Source of the DNA: Stichopus chloronotus
Lineage: Eukaryota; Echinodermata; Holothuroidea; Aspidochirotida; Stichopodidae
Length of the DNA: 64,000 nucleotides
Direction of reading: 5' to 3'
NCBI GenBank assembly: GCA_021234535.1
Contig: CM037830.1
Location: 9,489,252-9,553,251 of the forward strand
The position numbers and the translations under genes were made by a program. Positions 11,101 through 23,899 of this stretch are shown here, piece after piece; the first letter of the stretch is position 1, and every line of letters starts with the position of its first letter. The notes below the pieces were generated by a model. It searched no databases. It saw only the letters and a list, made by a program, of their open reading frames with translations, and was not told the DNA's origin.

Positions 11101-14100
11101 CAATTTGAGTACATGCCCAAGGATAAAGATGGGAATACCTTGAAGTAATAACCATTCATTTCTTTCCAATGATTTTGAAGCAACAAAGTCTCCATTCCTG
11201 GATTCATACCATGCATATTTTTAATTATGTTTGTTTAAGACCAGACCTGTTTTTGTCGCATGTCCAGCTTTCATTGATAAACATTGATAACCCTTACATG
11301 AATTTCTCTGTTCCTGTTGGTTGAGACCCTTTGCCATACAGAATGTGTTTCATTTGATTTTGTTGCTGCGGAAGAGTGACTTTACAGAAGGAATGAAAGT
11401 TTGCACATAATTAATATGTAAGAATCTGTGGTCTCATCTTTTTCATTGGTTGTAGCATATAGTTTTGATGGATGACTTTTTCAGTTTTTCACAGTTTAAA
11501 GTTGGTAGTAAACTTATCCACTCATTGCTTGAACCATACATTTCCTCAATACACAGAATTTTCTCTCTGGTCAACTTGTTGTCAAGCCTGAGAGGCTCCC
11601 TCATGGTTTTTTGGATAGTGTCTCTTTATCATCCCTTTATCCTCTTCCCATTGCTCCTCACCCTTCTGAGCAATTTAAAGCAGTGCTTTTATGCCCCTCG
11701 ATTTGTCTGCTGCAGGTTCAATATGACTACTCAATAGTAGACCAGACCAATATGGTGGAGGCACTGCTGGAAAAGCTTGGAGTCAACTCCGTCCACATAC
11801 TGAGCCACGACATGGGAGACACCGTCGGCCAAGAGATCATCGCAAGGTGAGAGCACTTGGCATTAATCAGACACTTTGTATTCTGGTAATGAAAATGAAA
11901 TCTTTGTTGGAAGCTCTTGAAATAAATATTATGAAATTTGTTTTCCATTTTCCTTTTCAAGCATTGTTCAGAATAACTGCCTCCGTGGGCAAACATGACA
12001 TGAGGTTGGGAAGAAATATACTGTATTAATGTATCTCGAGGTAAAAGTGACCATATTTGTAATTATGACAGCTCAAAGAACTTTTTTGTATTTTTCTGCA
12101 GATACAATGAAGGAAAGGCAAAATTTGGCATCCATAGTGTTTGTTTATTGAATGGCGGTGAGTCACAGACAGTGTAGAACCTTGGCAATGCTTTGTAAAA
12201 GAAATTAAGGTTGTTCCCGATGATGCATGTTACAGTACGTGCTTGCATTCCTGTCTGTAATCGTAAGTTAAGCCGTCGAAATCTGTACGATGTCATTGCT
12301 TAGGACTGAGTTTGTCAGAGTTTCATTTTAAGATGCAAAAGTGATATGCACATCAAAGTTGTCTGTGTGTGTGTGCTCAATATTTTTGTCAATGCCATGT
12401 GATAGAACTTTGTATATAGTTAGTTAGCAAAGTAGTTAGTCTCTTCAATTGCAATGTCAGATTTAACTGGAAGTTACATGACGTTTGGCTGAAAGCAAAA
12501 TGTTTTGCAGATTTTGCTGGTATTGTGACTCGCAGGAAAGAAGATGTTGATCAATTTTATGATGGTGTGTTTATTCCTTGCTGTAGTGAAAAGTAAGTTA
12601 CTTTCTCTTTATTTTCATTTCAGGAATTATACCAGAGACAATAGAGTTCAGAGTGGGTCAGAAAGTGAGTGACACCAACGGCACTTATCAATACTGTATG
12701 AGTTTTATTTCATTCATAAATCTCGGCTATGTTCACCTCTAATATTTACCTTGCCTCAAACTGACCTGTCTCTATGACTTCCCAATCCCTAATGTCACTG
12801 CACCTCTTTCTCATATTGTCACCTGAAGTGAGTGAAACCATGCTAAGAGCAAGTACTCATAAGTACAGTTTCTTATTCCAGTCATAAATCATGGCATTTT
12901 ATTCATGAAGGGCCATCCAAGTGATCAATGAACTGATCCCAGTTCAGCGTTAATTCCGATATAAAAGGACTTAATTATAGATCACTGCAACATACCTAAT
13001 GGTAATAGTTCAACATATTTAATCATCTACATTCATTCGCTGCAAACAAAGAGCCTTTTGCCACTGTGCTTGTCTTTGAGACACTTTTTGATGATTTTGC
13101 TTTCCAAACATTTAAGCAGGTATGAAAAACAAACTATGTTACCCTGACCTCCATTTTCCAATGAAAGTGAAAGTTTCAATAAGCAAATGTTCTTCAAAGG
13201 TGATGCTAGGGCCAAGTGAACACCACCACAGATGTAGATGCATGTGTTCTTTAAGGTTAGGAGACATTTTGATAGCAGATTTACTAGAAATTAAAGTTGA
13301 CCTGTCACATCACTTTTTCCACAAATTGAAAAAGACCCATTGTCATTCAGTAGCTGTGTCAAAATTGATCCCTTCAGCAAAAAAGTGACTTTCTATCCAA
13401 AGAAGTTGATCACAACTGTAAATTGAAAGATGACTGTATTGGCTTGTCTTTCATTTTGCAGACTTCAATTTGTTTCAAATATTTTCTTTCAGTTGCTCCT
13501 AAATCCTTACATAGCCCTGTTTGCTATGAGGTTAATGGGAAAGACGTCTTTTAACCGTGGGTAAGTTTTTGCCTTTAGTGTGTACCTGAGATTAGTGCTA
13601 GGACATAATTTGCCAAGAAAAAACTCTAAAAAAATTGTCTTGGCTTATTTTATTCTACAAAATGAAAGTTATGTCAAGTAAATATGATGATTGCTTTATG
13701 TCTATGGTATTTAAGCTGGTTGTGGTTTATGTGTATGATTTTGTTTGTTTTCAAGACAATGAAATGTCTGCTGAAATCATTAAGGAAGGATTCTGTTGTT
13801 TGTACTTTGGCATCTGCTATGACATGTTTTGCAGTTTCATTACTAGCAGAGTTGCCTGACAATAGTTCTAATTACAAAACCAGTGGCAGAGTGGAGTATA
13901 GCTTCTCTTGTTAAATACTGGCAGCAGCAAGGGGTGCAAGCTGTCCTGCACTGGTTAAGCACGGGCCACACAGCATCTTGTGCAACCCACAAAACAATTT
14001 TCATTTTCCCTTTAGGCCCTTGCCTTGTTCTTTGACCCCAACTTGTACTAGGAGTCTGATTGAGAACATCATGAAAATAAAGAAATGATTACCCCCAAGA

Positions 14101-17100
14101 CCAGTCTCGATTATATGATGAATTTTAATATGTCATTATTATTTTTTTCTTAATGCTGTAAAGGCCTTCAAGGTAATTTGCTATTAACCAGCAGTGCATG
14201 GATAATCTCACTGTTGCGAATATACGGCACGAGTACTGCATATACCTTGAGTATAAAACATAGGATGCAGTAGTATCTTAACCAATTTGTAAATGGAAAA
14301 TGGAAAGCATGATTTTATTATAACCTTTAAGGTAGGTTATCTCACCAGACTGCTTTTTTCAGTTGTCAGGTATCCACTGGTGGATCTAGGGGGGGGGGGG
14401 GGGCAAGAGGGGCCTACTTTAAAGGACTGAGGATAGGTAGTTGCTTCATGGAGAACAAATGGCACAATGAGGAATACTCATCTGCATGCTCTCTTGTAAT
14501 CCCTGGAACACAATGCGCATTGATGAGATAAAGTTTTTATCATACATTTCTTGTTTAGCAGTGAAAAGCCATCCTACGATCAACCATGGAGATTCTTACG
14601 AATAGAGTAAAAGCAGAGTCATTGTGATGTATGGTTCCTTGATCAACCTCCATGTCACCTTGAAGTACACTCTCAACAACCCCTTTACAAATCCATTCAG
14701 TATCTAGTCTTTCTCATCTGACAATTTCTTTGTCCCATTGCTCCATGTCATCCAACTTCCTTCATCTGTTCCAAAAAACAGGAGTCTTAAACTTTGATTG
14801 CATGAAAAGAATGTTTGTTTTCATAGTTTACACAGCAAAAAGTGGAAATGAATTACTGCAATTGAAAGATGCGAGCGTAGTGCCACGATCGGTTGGCACG
14901 GAGCGTACAAGAAAGTTTTTGCTAGGGGGTTGGGGGGCATGCTTTCCCCGGAAAGTTGTGAAATCTGCAGATCTCCTGCAATCTGGAGCATTTAAGAACA
15001 CCTTAAAAGACCTTCTAAGGGGAGGGGGTGCAAACTCGTGAAGACTATCTAAGCGGAGGGCCACCATCGGTTGGCTCGGAGCATTCAAGAAAATTTTGGG
15101 TTTTACGAACCCCCCAGATGTCCGGAAATAGCCCTTCCCAAGTTTTTTCAGCTGCATGAACCCAGCCTTGAAATATAAATCCCATGTCTACAATTTCTCA
15201 ATTACTGAGAAAATAATTAGTCTGTGAAAAATGAAGCAATGCCAAGATGAACATTCAAAGAAACGTTTGGCTCTACAAACCACTCAGATAGATGAAAACT
15301 GCCCTTCCTGGGTGTTAACATGCAGACATACATGCTCCCAACCCTGCATTCCACCCCTGCCTTGGTAGGCCTGCCACATAAATTGAGGGAATTACTATTT
15401 AGCGATATTGCGGGGAAAAAAAGCGCAAATGAGATCAAGCAGGGTCGCCCTGTTCGCCTACTTTCCCTGGCTATGCCTATGCTCCTAGGTATTTCTGCTA
15501 AAAGTGAACGATATGTCAAGATAAAAAAATATTTCATAGCTGACCCTTCAAACACATGGCTGGAAAAAATGGACCTCCCTCAACTTGGGGTGGGTCGTTC
15601 GAACGCTCCGACCCCCCTGGCTACGGGCCTGTATTCCCTCAAGTTTACCTATATACATATAGTAGGCCTATATTGATACTAATCACGTCAATTCCCACTT
15701 ATTTATGATATTTTCAGCAAGATATGCAGTATTTAAAAAAAAATGGAGAATGTGAGGTTGGGCCATGGCCCAATGGCCCCCCCCCCCCTGTGTACGCTAG
15801 TGACAAAATTGTTGGGACACTTTTGTATGTCGCAAATATAGTACTTAATTTTAGGTGAGAGGATACATGAAACCGCACCCCCCTTTCCAATGTTGCACCA
15901 TAGGAGTGACTGTACCCTTTTTGAACAGTAATCCCATAACCAACATTGAAAGGTGGAGTGGGGTGTCCTGAGATATTTTGTCCAAGATTGCAGATCCTTG
16001 ATGGCATATGTGAGCTCAAGAAAGTTACTTTCCCATCTTCCTGGATTCCTTCCTGACAACGAGACTTAAACTTATTGTTAGACTAGATCCTTGATCGCAT
16101 ATGTGCCCACTAGTGCACATTCTCATGAATCTCTTCTAATATTACTTAAAAATTATGACAAAACCAACAGTATGGCTGCACTAGGATTTATAGCTGGTGC
16201 CTTCAACTGTTGCTTAAACTCCAGTACTCCTGGATTATAGCCCTTTGTACCAACTAATGAGGGGTTTGAGCTTTGGAATGTCAGAACAGATCGTAACTTC
16301 AGAGGGTTGTAGACTGCTTTTACTCCATTCATAGTAGCTCCATGAATTGACATAGGGGCAATAGTTGCGACACATTAGTAGGCTGTAGGTTCTTCAATTA
16401 TGAAGGAGAGAAGAAGTTTTAATTTGAAAAATTTAAAAAAAAAAGTGGAAGATGATCGAGCAATTAAAATAGTGTAGCTCTAAATACTATTAATATATTC
16501 AGTACAATAATAGTTTGATAATCTTTTTAATTGTGCTTCAATTATGGGGGGAATGGAGGAGGACTTTTGGCATTCAAAGTACTATACATCCTACAATATT
16601 TAATAGTAACAAACAGTGTTTGCACTAAGGAACTGAACCTGTGAGGGAAATCACTCTCTAATAAAGTTTGGGGAGAAATTTGCAAAATCAAGAAGATAGT
16701 TGTCATATAGTTAAGTTCTATTGGTTCTGTTGCAATTTGTTGTGCATATTTATAATTGTAACTATGACCTCAGCTGTGGAAAAGTGTGCAGGATTTTCCT
16801 GCATAAGATTTATCTTTGTGAGTTATTCAAGAGACAAATACAGGAGTCACGTAATTCTGCACCTTAGGGAGAACACTTTGACCTAGATACAACAAGTAAT
16901 CAGCCACTGAACTAACAACCGCATCATCAGCTGTGTACAGTTCATCTGTTGTTTTGCATATTTAAGAGGGGAATCATATGGAGGATGCTAATATGGCAGC
17001 CACATTTGAAGACATTGGAGATAAACTTTGGAATAAGTTTTGTAGTCACTTCCCACTTTGAAAGTCGCGGTCTCTTTCACCTTTTTGCCTGTGTGTCTAC

Positions 17101-20100
17101 AGGAGTGGCTCTATGCATTCCCCTTTGTGGAAACCACTCTCCCATTATATCACTTTGCCACCAGTTTGGTCCCTCTCTAAGGACTTGATCCCGCCAGTGA
17201 GGGCATTACTCATGTTTGATTTGTTTGAGGCAGGTATGTTTCAAAGATGTTTCCCGCAAATGTATGCTTTCTCATTATCAAGTAAAAAAGGAAAGTGAAC
17301 AAAGCGAGAAGGTTGGACATCCAAAGAGAAATGGATGAAAGAGTACATTTTCATCTAGATGGGCAAGGGAAGTTTAACTAAACTGGCAGGGGCCTGGTCG
17401 AACATAGGGAATGGCGGTGAATGTGTTTAGCCACCTCATACACTCATTTCTGTCCAACTGCTAATTTAGCCCCTCGCAGTATTAGATTAACATGATTTGG
17501 TCCAGTGCTCGAAAAGGTTGCACACCCTTGAGCTACAGGAAGATGCTCTCTGCTCAGGCTTTGATCATTTTTAAGACTCAGATGAGTATTAGAAAGGTGA
17601 GGTAAAGGAACACTCTTAGCCTCTTGCATGAATGGTTTTAACTCATGTGACACATTCTTATCTTCACTTCATACAGGATGGGAGAACTTTTTGGCCCCAA
17701 GACCCAGCCAACATCTGAGGAAATGGATGACCTCTGGGCAATTCTGCGGTATAATGATGGCAACCTGGTGCAGCATGGGTGAGTGCGGTTTCTTGGAGCA
17801 GGCCATCGTACAATATGATTTGTAGTTTTCATCGTACAATGTTACTTTAGGTATATTGGCCACAAACTAAATCCTTTTTGTGTACTGTTTCTGAACCCTC
17901 AAATTCGGAGATGTTGAGTGTCTACACAAAACTCAAAGAGTGATCTGATACTTTTCTGTGTAGTGGGCATTGTTGACCATTTAGCTCCTGTGGCCACTCT
18001 TTTACTTCCTTTACTTGTTGTAAACAAAAAAAATGCAAATATTGTTCATTAACATCAAAATGCAACCTATTATGAAAAAATATCGGTTTATATGAGAGTT
18101 TGATTAATTGTTTAATAGCTGTCAGTAAAATTGTATTTTTTTTTGTGTCTAGAATTTTGTGGGATTAGTTTATGCTTTTGTAAAAGGACAAACTTTTTGC
18201 TAGTTTTGTAATATTTTTTAAAGGGTCTATTTTATGAAGCTCCACGAAATGCTTTTCCTCCTACAGATTTTATTGTATGATGTTGATGGTTTGTCACAAT
18301 GATGCTCTGTTAATGGTCCCTTCAGCATGTTTAGGACATTTATTCCAAAACCCTAAGTTGGCCCAATGGCTCGTCACATGAAATTCTGTTTGAAATGCTG
18401 CTTCTTGCACATGCTTCTATGGATTTATATTTAACTTGGACATAATGTTCCTTGGGTGGTAGTTCATGTGGAGTGTACAAATCACTGTATATTTATATTG
18501 TATATTACTAACCTAACATTTATAACCGAAATGAGTGTATTAGCATTATACCAGAAATAAGTGCATCAAAAACTTACCTACAATGAGATTTCTGTCCCAA
18601 ACATACACAAATTTCTCATTGACCAAATATTTTCCAAATTCTACACTTTGGTGTAAAATTTGTGCATAGAATAACAATATGCAAACTTTCAAAACAAGTG
18701 AGGACACACTGCTATGTTTTCCATCTAAATTGTGGAGTCAATGTATTTGTACTATGCATGAGTAAAAACAACATAAGAAACTTTGTGCATTATTCAGAAA
18801 ACACTTTGTAAAGTATAGACGTCACCAGATATCTCGGGTCACCATTGATGCTGGAACGTTTACACTACAATCGTTGATCTTGATGTTGAGATCAGACACT
18901 GGTCTCTGCCAGCATCAAAATAGGAGGATCTGATCGGGATCTGAACTGTGTTTACACTACAGACGTGGTCTTGACCTCAGGATCTGATCCTGACGTTGAG
19001 AACTGAACTGTAAAAGCTCCGTTTGAGTTGTTTCATAAACTTCATTTAGTCTTCGCAAACCAGTCAATTTTGTGTCAAGTTTCTAGTGACAAATTGATGG
19101 TCAACTAAGATGGTCACCATTATGAGTCACATACAAATGACCACTAATGATTGAGTAGCTGATGATTTAAATTGGTTTTGGAAAACTTGTGACCATTCAC
19201 TTTTCCACATTTGTGCTAATTCATATACCCACAGCCAGTATGAGCCATGGAGAAAAATTAATGAAAACTGACATTTTGCATAGTAATTGGATGTGAATAG
19301 TGTTGCTAATTATATGCATTGTTAGTTGGTGTTACCCATCAAATTTTCACAAATTTTAATTTATTGACAAAGATCAACCTTCTGTGCTGTTGGTGCTCTA
19401 GTTTATGAAATTCTAAAATTTGCAGTCTTGCAGAATGTCTTGCACAATGTTGATGATTTGGTACAATCATACTCAGTGGTCAGTGATACGTAAATGGTGA
19501 CCTTTAGGGTCTTGAGGTATGAGCTCCTGGACAATTGGTGCTCTAGTTTTTGTTTTGCTCTACCAACACACTGGCCACTGACATGGCCCAGTTCTGCCCC
19601 ATCTTATCAAACTAGCCATATCAGTTGATGTTGTTGGTCTCAGCTGTGTGCGCCAATGACTGTTACTGTACATGTGAATATTTGTTTTTTGGTAAGTGGA
19701 CAATCATACACTAAATATTCGTTCATTGATCAATTAACGATCATCTGCATCCACAGTATCATCCAGTATCTTCCACAGAGGTTTGCCAACCGTGAAAGAT
19801 GGGTTCCTGCTCTTTACAATACCAAGCTGCCTTGTAAGTTGATATCACTGTGCTCATGTCGTATTTTCTGCTGCTGCCTGATGATATCCCCAAATTAAAA
19901 AGCTTCAATAGACAGAAAATTACAAATTTTGCCAATACATTGAATTATTACATTAATTCACTGTGCAAGTTCAAGATAATTTCACATGATTCTGGATTCA
20001 GTCTGTGGGCCCCTTTTGAGTGGGCATGTGATTTCACCTTTTACAAATTCAGAGGGTGTAAATGCCAACTTTTGGACTATTGTATTGTGGGTACTCAATG

Positions 20101-22054
20101 AGGTTTAGCTATATGGGTTGGAATGAGTGTGTGTAGGGCTTTGTCAAGGGCAGTAGTTTATGCAGAGAAATAAGATATCAGCGGGGAAGAAACTTGGAAA
20201 TAGATGAGAGATGAGAGGAACACGATGAGTTGCGTGCATTTGCGTGTGTTGCAGATAGTACTCCCTGTGAAACCCGGCAACAGAATGCCATAACAAACAA
20301 ACTACGACTCATACGAAACCTAGGTTAATTTATTTAAAAATAACAGACATGACCCACATGCATACATACAGCTGAGCTTAAAGCTGACTCCAAGCAACTA
20401 TCAGACTATTTAATCAATCAATAAAACAACATCTGGTTATCCATTTTCACTGTTTCTGCAGTTTTAACTCTGATGAAACATATATAGGCCTATGTTACAA
20501 CAAGTTTGCACATGACAAGGAAGTGCACATTGTTGTTTTGGGCAGATGTGAACATGACACCTCCGAAAAATTAACCTTCATGTTGAGCATGAGAGTCTGA
20601 AAGATATCCTATAGTTCAGAGTATGGTTATTAGTCCTTGGAGAATGATTGCAGAATAGATATACTCCAGTTATGAGTATGCACAGCAGTCATTTTAGAAA
20701 AATTGTAGATTGGATGGTAGAACAAATGCATTCTACAAGTGAGTATGAATAACAGGTTGCGACTGATAAAGGTGGATGTGTTTACTGCTGCTTGTGGGTA
20801 TGGATGTCAATTCTTTGAGTAGAACTATTGAACAGAAATGTCCTGCTTGTCTGTAAAGTATGATATCAGCTCTTTGTGAGCAATGATTTGTAAAATAGAA
20901 TCTTGTAAAACCAGGGTTTCTGTGGTCATAGAAAACCTGGAAAACTTGAAAATGTAAGAAATTATAGGATGGCTTGTTAATGTTTTGACATTCAGTCAAA
21001 TTGTGTGAAATCTTGGAAAAGTCATGGAAATTTTTACAGTGATGTTCGTTTCTCACTCCTAATATTAAAATGTATTTTCCCTTGTAATAAGACAATTTAG
21101 TGTTCTCTTTACCTCACATTACTTTGACTTTGCTGCTATAGTTGAAAACTTTATATAAGACTACAGGAAACAGATCATGAAATTCTTTATATGGTCTTGA
21201 GAAAATCATGGAAAAGTCATGAAGATTGACTCCCCAGAAAGTGCAGCAATCCCTTGAAACAAATTGCATATTATTACTGCATTCCAGTCACTGTTGCACT
21301 CCACTATGTTGTTCGATCTTTATTCTCGTTGATTTTAGTACATCTAGTGTTTGGTCCAGCTGATCCAGTGAATTCTGCTTCACTTTTCCTCGTAAAATTC
21401 AAGTAAGTATGATTTCTCATGTTTCATTCAAGCTGTTGTTGTACATTCACAGTTACACATTAAACCAACCGTAATCACTTTTTGCCAATTTAGTTTTACA
21501 CATAAGTTGTACAGAAAACCTGCAAAATATGTCCTTCAACATTTAGATTGCAAATTGTTGCTGAACCATTTCATTAAAAAATGAACTTTAATACCATATT
21601 TGTCGATAACTTGACTTTTAATGAGATATGATGCAAGCAGGGTAGCTTGTTCTCCTAGGTGACAAGCTTGGTGACTTGTCGGAGGTATCAGTATTGGCTG
21701 TTCAAATCTACAAACTTCCAAAGGAACTAATTTTCACAATACTAAAATTTGAACATTATTGTTAATTTAAAATTATAAAAGTCAGTGTATCTGTATGTAT
21801 TTTAAATTTGAATGCATTTGAAGTTAAGAATGTTTTCAGTTTGTAGCTCGTTTCACTAAATCCAGATCACCTGACAAAACAGATATCTTGCCTGTTGAAG
21901 ATATAATTGTCTTTCCTCATTCAACAGGGAACTCGTGAAGAACTGTGGTGTGACAGAGCTCAGGAGAGAGATTGGACACTACCCCCAGTTGGAGGATCCT
22001 GAAGCTGTCATGAGGGCTTACTTTAATTTTCTGGATTCACTGAAGAATACGTAG
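8133..22054 (+). CDS. MEST: MEST-like alpha/beta-hydrolase, 11 coding exons, 325 aa
   Basis: The coding exons are 8133-8286, 8659-8738, 10926-11003, 11716-11846, 12102-12157, 12624-12664, 13493-13560, 17677-17778, 19757-19833, 21339-21402 and 21928-22054. All introns are GT-AG, all phases join, and the 978 nt make 325 aa, against about 335 for human MEST. A membrane anchor lies at residues 8-22. The oxyanion HGYPTSS motif starts at H67. The nucleophile elbow SHDMGD puts Asp at D136, the acid sits in GPADPVN (D271), and the base in GHYPQLEDP (H301). This is the epoxide-hydrolase-type Asp/Asp/His triad. Other family words are [15 protein letters not shown] and [12 protein letters not shown] is an ER-membrane hydrolase whose physiological substrate is unsettled; it is imprinted in mammals, which should not be assumed here. 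The start is the first Met in an open exon, and an upstream leader exon is possible. Identity is certain from collinear similarity. Confidence 0.96.
8960..9990 (+). repeat. diverged tandem repeat in MEST intron 2
   Basis: Segments of the form TAGATGATC..CTC...GG(T)CAAA..TCA..TGAGGTCA recur at about 9272, 9418 and 9913, together with GTTTGAAAAC and GTAAACA(T/C).(G/A)TATTT blocks. The copies are too diverged to set one exact period; it is about 145 bp between the first two. A related segment (ACTGAATGGTTTAACAATG) at about 9767 recurs at about 51374, showing that the family is dispersed. Confidence 0.6.
14389..14403 (+). repeat. 15-G homopolymer tract
   Basis: Fifteen consecutive G follow GGTGGATCTA inside a MEST intron. 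Similar G runs occur at 3607-3618, 25319-25332, 27760-27776, 27902-27914 and 56802-56818. Confidence 0.9.
14870..15631 (+). repeat. dispersed repeat family, copy B (partly tandem) in MEST intron 7
   Basis: The core begins at 15043 with GACTATCTAAGCGGAG, then CCACCATCGGTTGGCTCGGAGC, ACGAACCCCCCAGATGTCC and GAACCCAGCCTTGAAAT. Diverged partial copies lie on either side: GTGCCACGATCGGTTGGCACGGAGC near 14880, and an ACAAACCACTCAGAT segment near 15280. The block ends at 15612-15631 with CCCCCTGGCTACGGGCCTG. This mirrors the CAGG..CGTAGC..GG start of copy A, so the whole may be a non-autonomous DNA element. No protein is encoded. Confidence 0.6.
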
Positions 22055-23870
22055 ACATCACCTACAGGAGCTAGAATATTATGAATGCAGTTACGATAAC
22101 ATTGTTTTCCACAAAATTGAATTTAAATTCCATAAACACAGTACTATTTAATAGATGTATTTTAAAAGGGGAACAATCATTAGGGCTATATTACCTACTA
22201 AATTTCATGAAAGGTTCATGTCCTGTAGCTGTCTTGTATCTGAAACATCTACTATTTGTTTTTTCCTTTTTCCAAAATTTAAACCAATGTGCTCTGTTTT
22301 AAATGGAATACAACCATTATACTACGGCTTTCTGTTTCACAGCAACATAGACTTTAATATTAAGTAATCGGGATGAATCCATTCACAATAGTCATGTTGA
22401 AAAATGTCTCACACCACATTTTCATGGGAATTAAAACTGGTGAGAGTTGCCCACGGCTGTCAGTGGATGGATCATCATCCCATCTCCAAATTGGCTTTGA
22501 ATTACCACCAATTGTGTACTCTCCATCATGGCCTGTCAGGAGTGTTTACGTACATTGATGCAGTAGGTTTGGACCCAAGGGTCAGCCCAAAGTTAGCTTA
22601 TTTCACAATCAGGTAGTGATTTTATAATGCAGATCATTGCCAAATAGAGGGGTTTTTTTGATGCAGGCAAAGTTTGAAACACCCCAAAATTGCATGGACA
22701 GTAGAGAAGTTGAGTTTGATTCTACTTCTACACTCCTTCACTGGAATGGTACCATTTCTTTGCTACATTCTATTATCACACTGGTATATAGCAACCAATG
22801 ATTATTCCCCCTTTAAGCCATATGTTTTCCATATTTTCAATTCTTATGCACTTTCGCTAATCATCTATTAAGATTTGTTGATCTCATTAATTACTTCCAG
22901 TGCAATTTGAGCAACATTTTTATTTTTCATCAACAGACTTGCCAAAACTTTTGATGTGCCAATCATAGCATCACCAGTTCTCTTGATGAGTATCAGCTGT
23001 GATCCGAAGAATAGATACTGTAGTGTATAGTAGCAATCAGTGGAGTTTATTTTGTTAGTTGTGTTTGCAACGGAAATCAAAGGTTTAGAACTTAACTCAT
23101 GTGAAAAAGTTTAACCTATGAGCTTGAGAACCAAAAAATTTCTCCAAAATCACCAAGTTGCAATATATCTTTTGTTGTACACATTGCTTCAAATGTTCCA
23201 GTGCATTTGCCCTGTGTGGATAAATCAGTTTGTGTCTTTATTCAGATGATATGCTGGCTTTCAAAAACCATGGTGAATTTACAGGGTCATGTTCCTTTGT
23301 CTTTCATTTAGTGTAAATTTTAATGATCAAATGTTGCAAAGTTGGCCAGTTTTATGTTTAAAGACAATAGTCTTGATCATGAAAGCTGTGGTTGTTTACA
23401 TCATATTCCATGTGGTGACAAAACTTTGTGGGGATAATTTCATTGGGGAAGCATACTCAGGCATTGTGATATTGATATATTTAAAACACATGTTCTGTAG
23501 ATGCTGACCACTTCAAAAAATTCAGTTCCATTCATGATCACTGTAAAACAGTGTCCCTTAAACTTCCAAACCCAGGTGATATTAAATCTCTCCAGGTAGA
23601 GAATATCGTGGTTTAGGCATAACATCATGAAGTTTCTTTTCATGTTAACGGAATTACAACCAGCGTGGAATAGAAACATCTGGTGTTTTGTTATTCAGCT
23701 ATTCTGAATTGGCATTACTTTGGCTGTTATTGTAATGCATCGACTTTTATTAAATTATAACTTGTGTAGTAATGGAGCAAAGTGGATGTTGTTTGGGTGA
23801 AAACAGTACGGTGCTAGAACAACCTGCCTGCAGTCAATAACAAGAAACTGTCAATTTCTAAACATCAATT

Positions 23871-23888
23871 AATAAAGTGATCAATAAA
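23871..23888 (+). promoter_or_regulatory. candidate MEST polyadenylation signals
   Basis: Two AATAAA hexamers, at 23871-23876 and 23883-23888, lie about 1.8 kb past the MEST stop codon. No closer AATAAA stands out, so the 3' UTR would be long. The assignment rests only on position and hexamer. Confidence 0.35.
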
Positions 23889-23899
23889 TTATGATCTGG

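Noticed and set aside
14730..15157. Open frames of over 100 codons on both strands
   Set aside because: They fall on the dispersed repeat family (copy B), and neither strand gives a recognisable protein.
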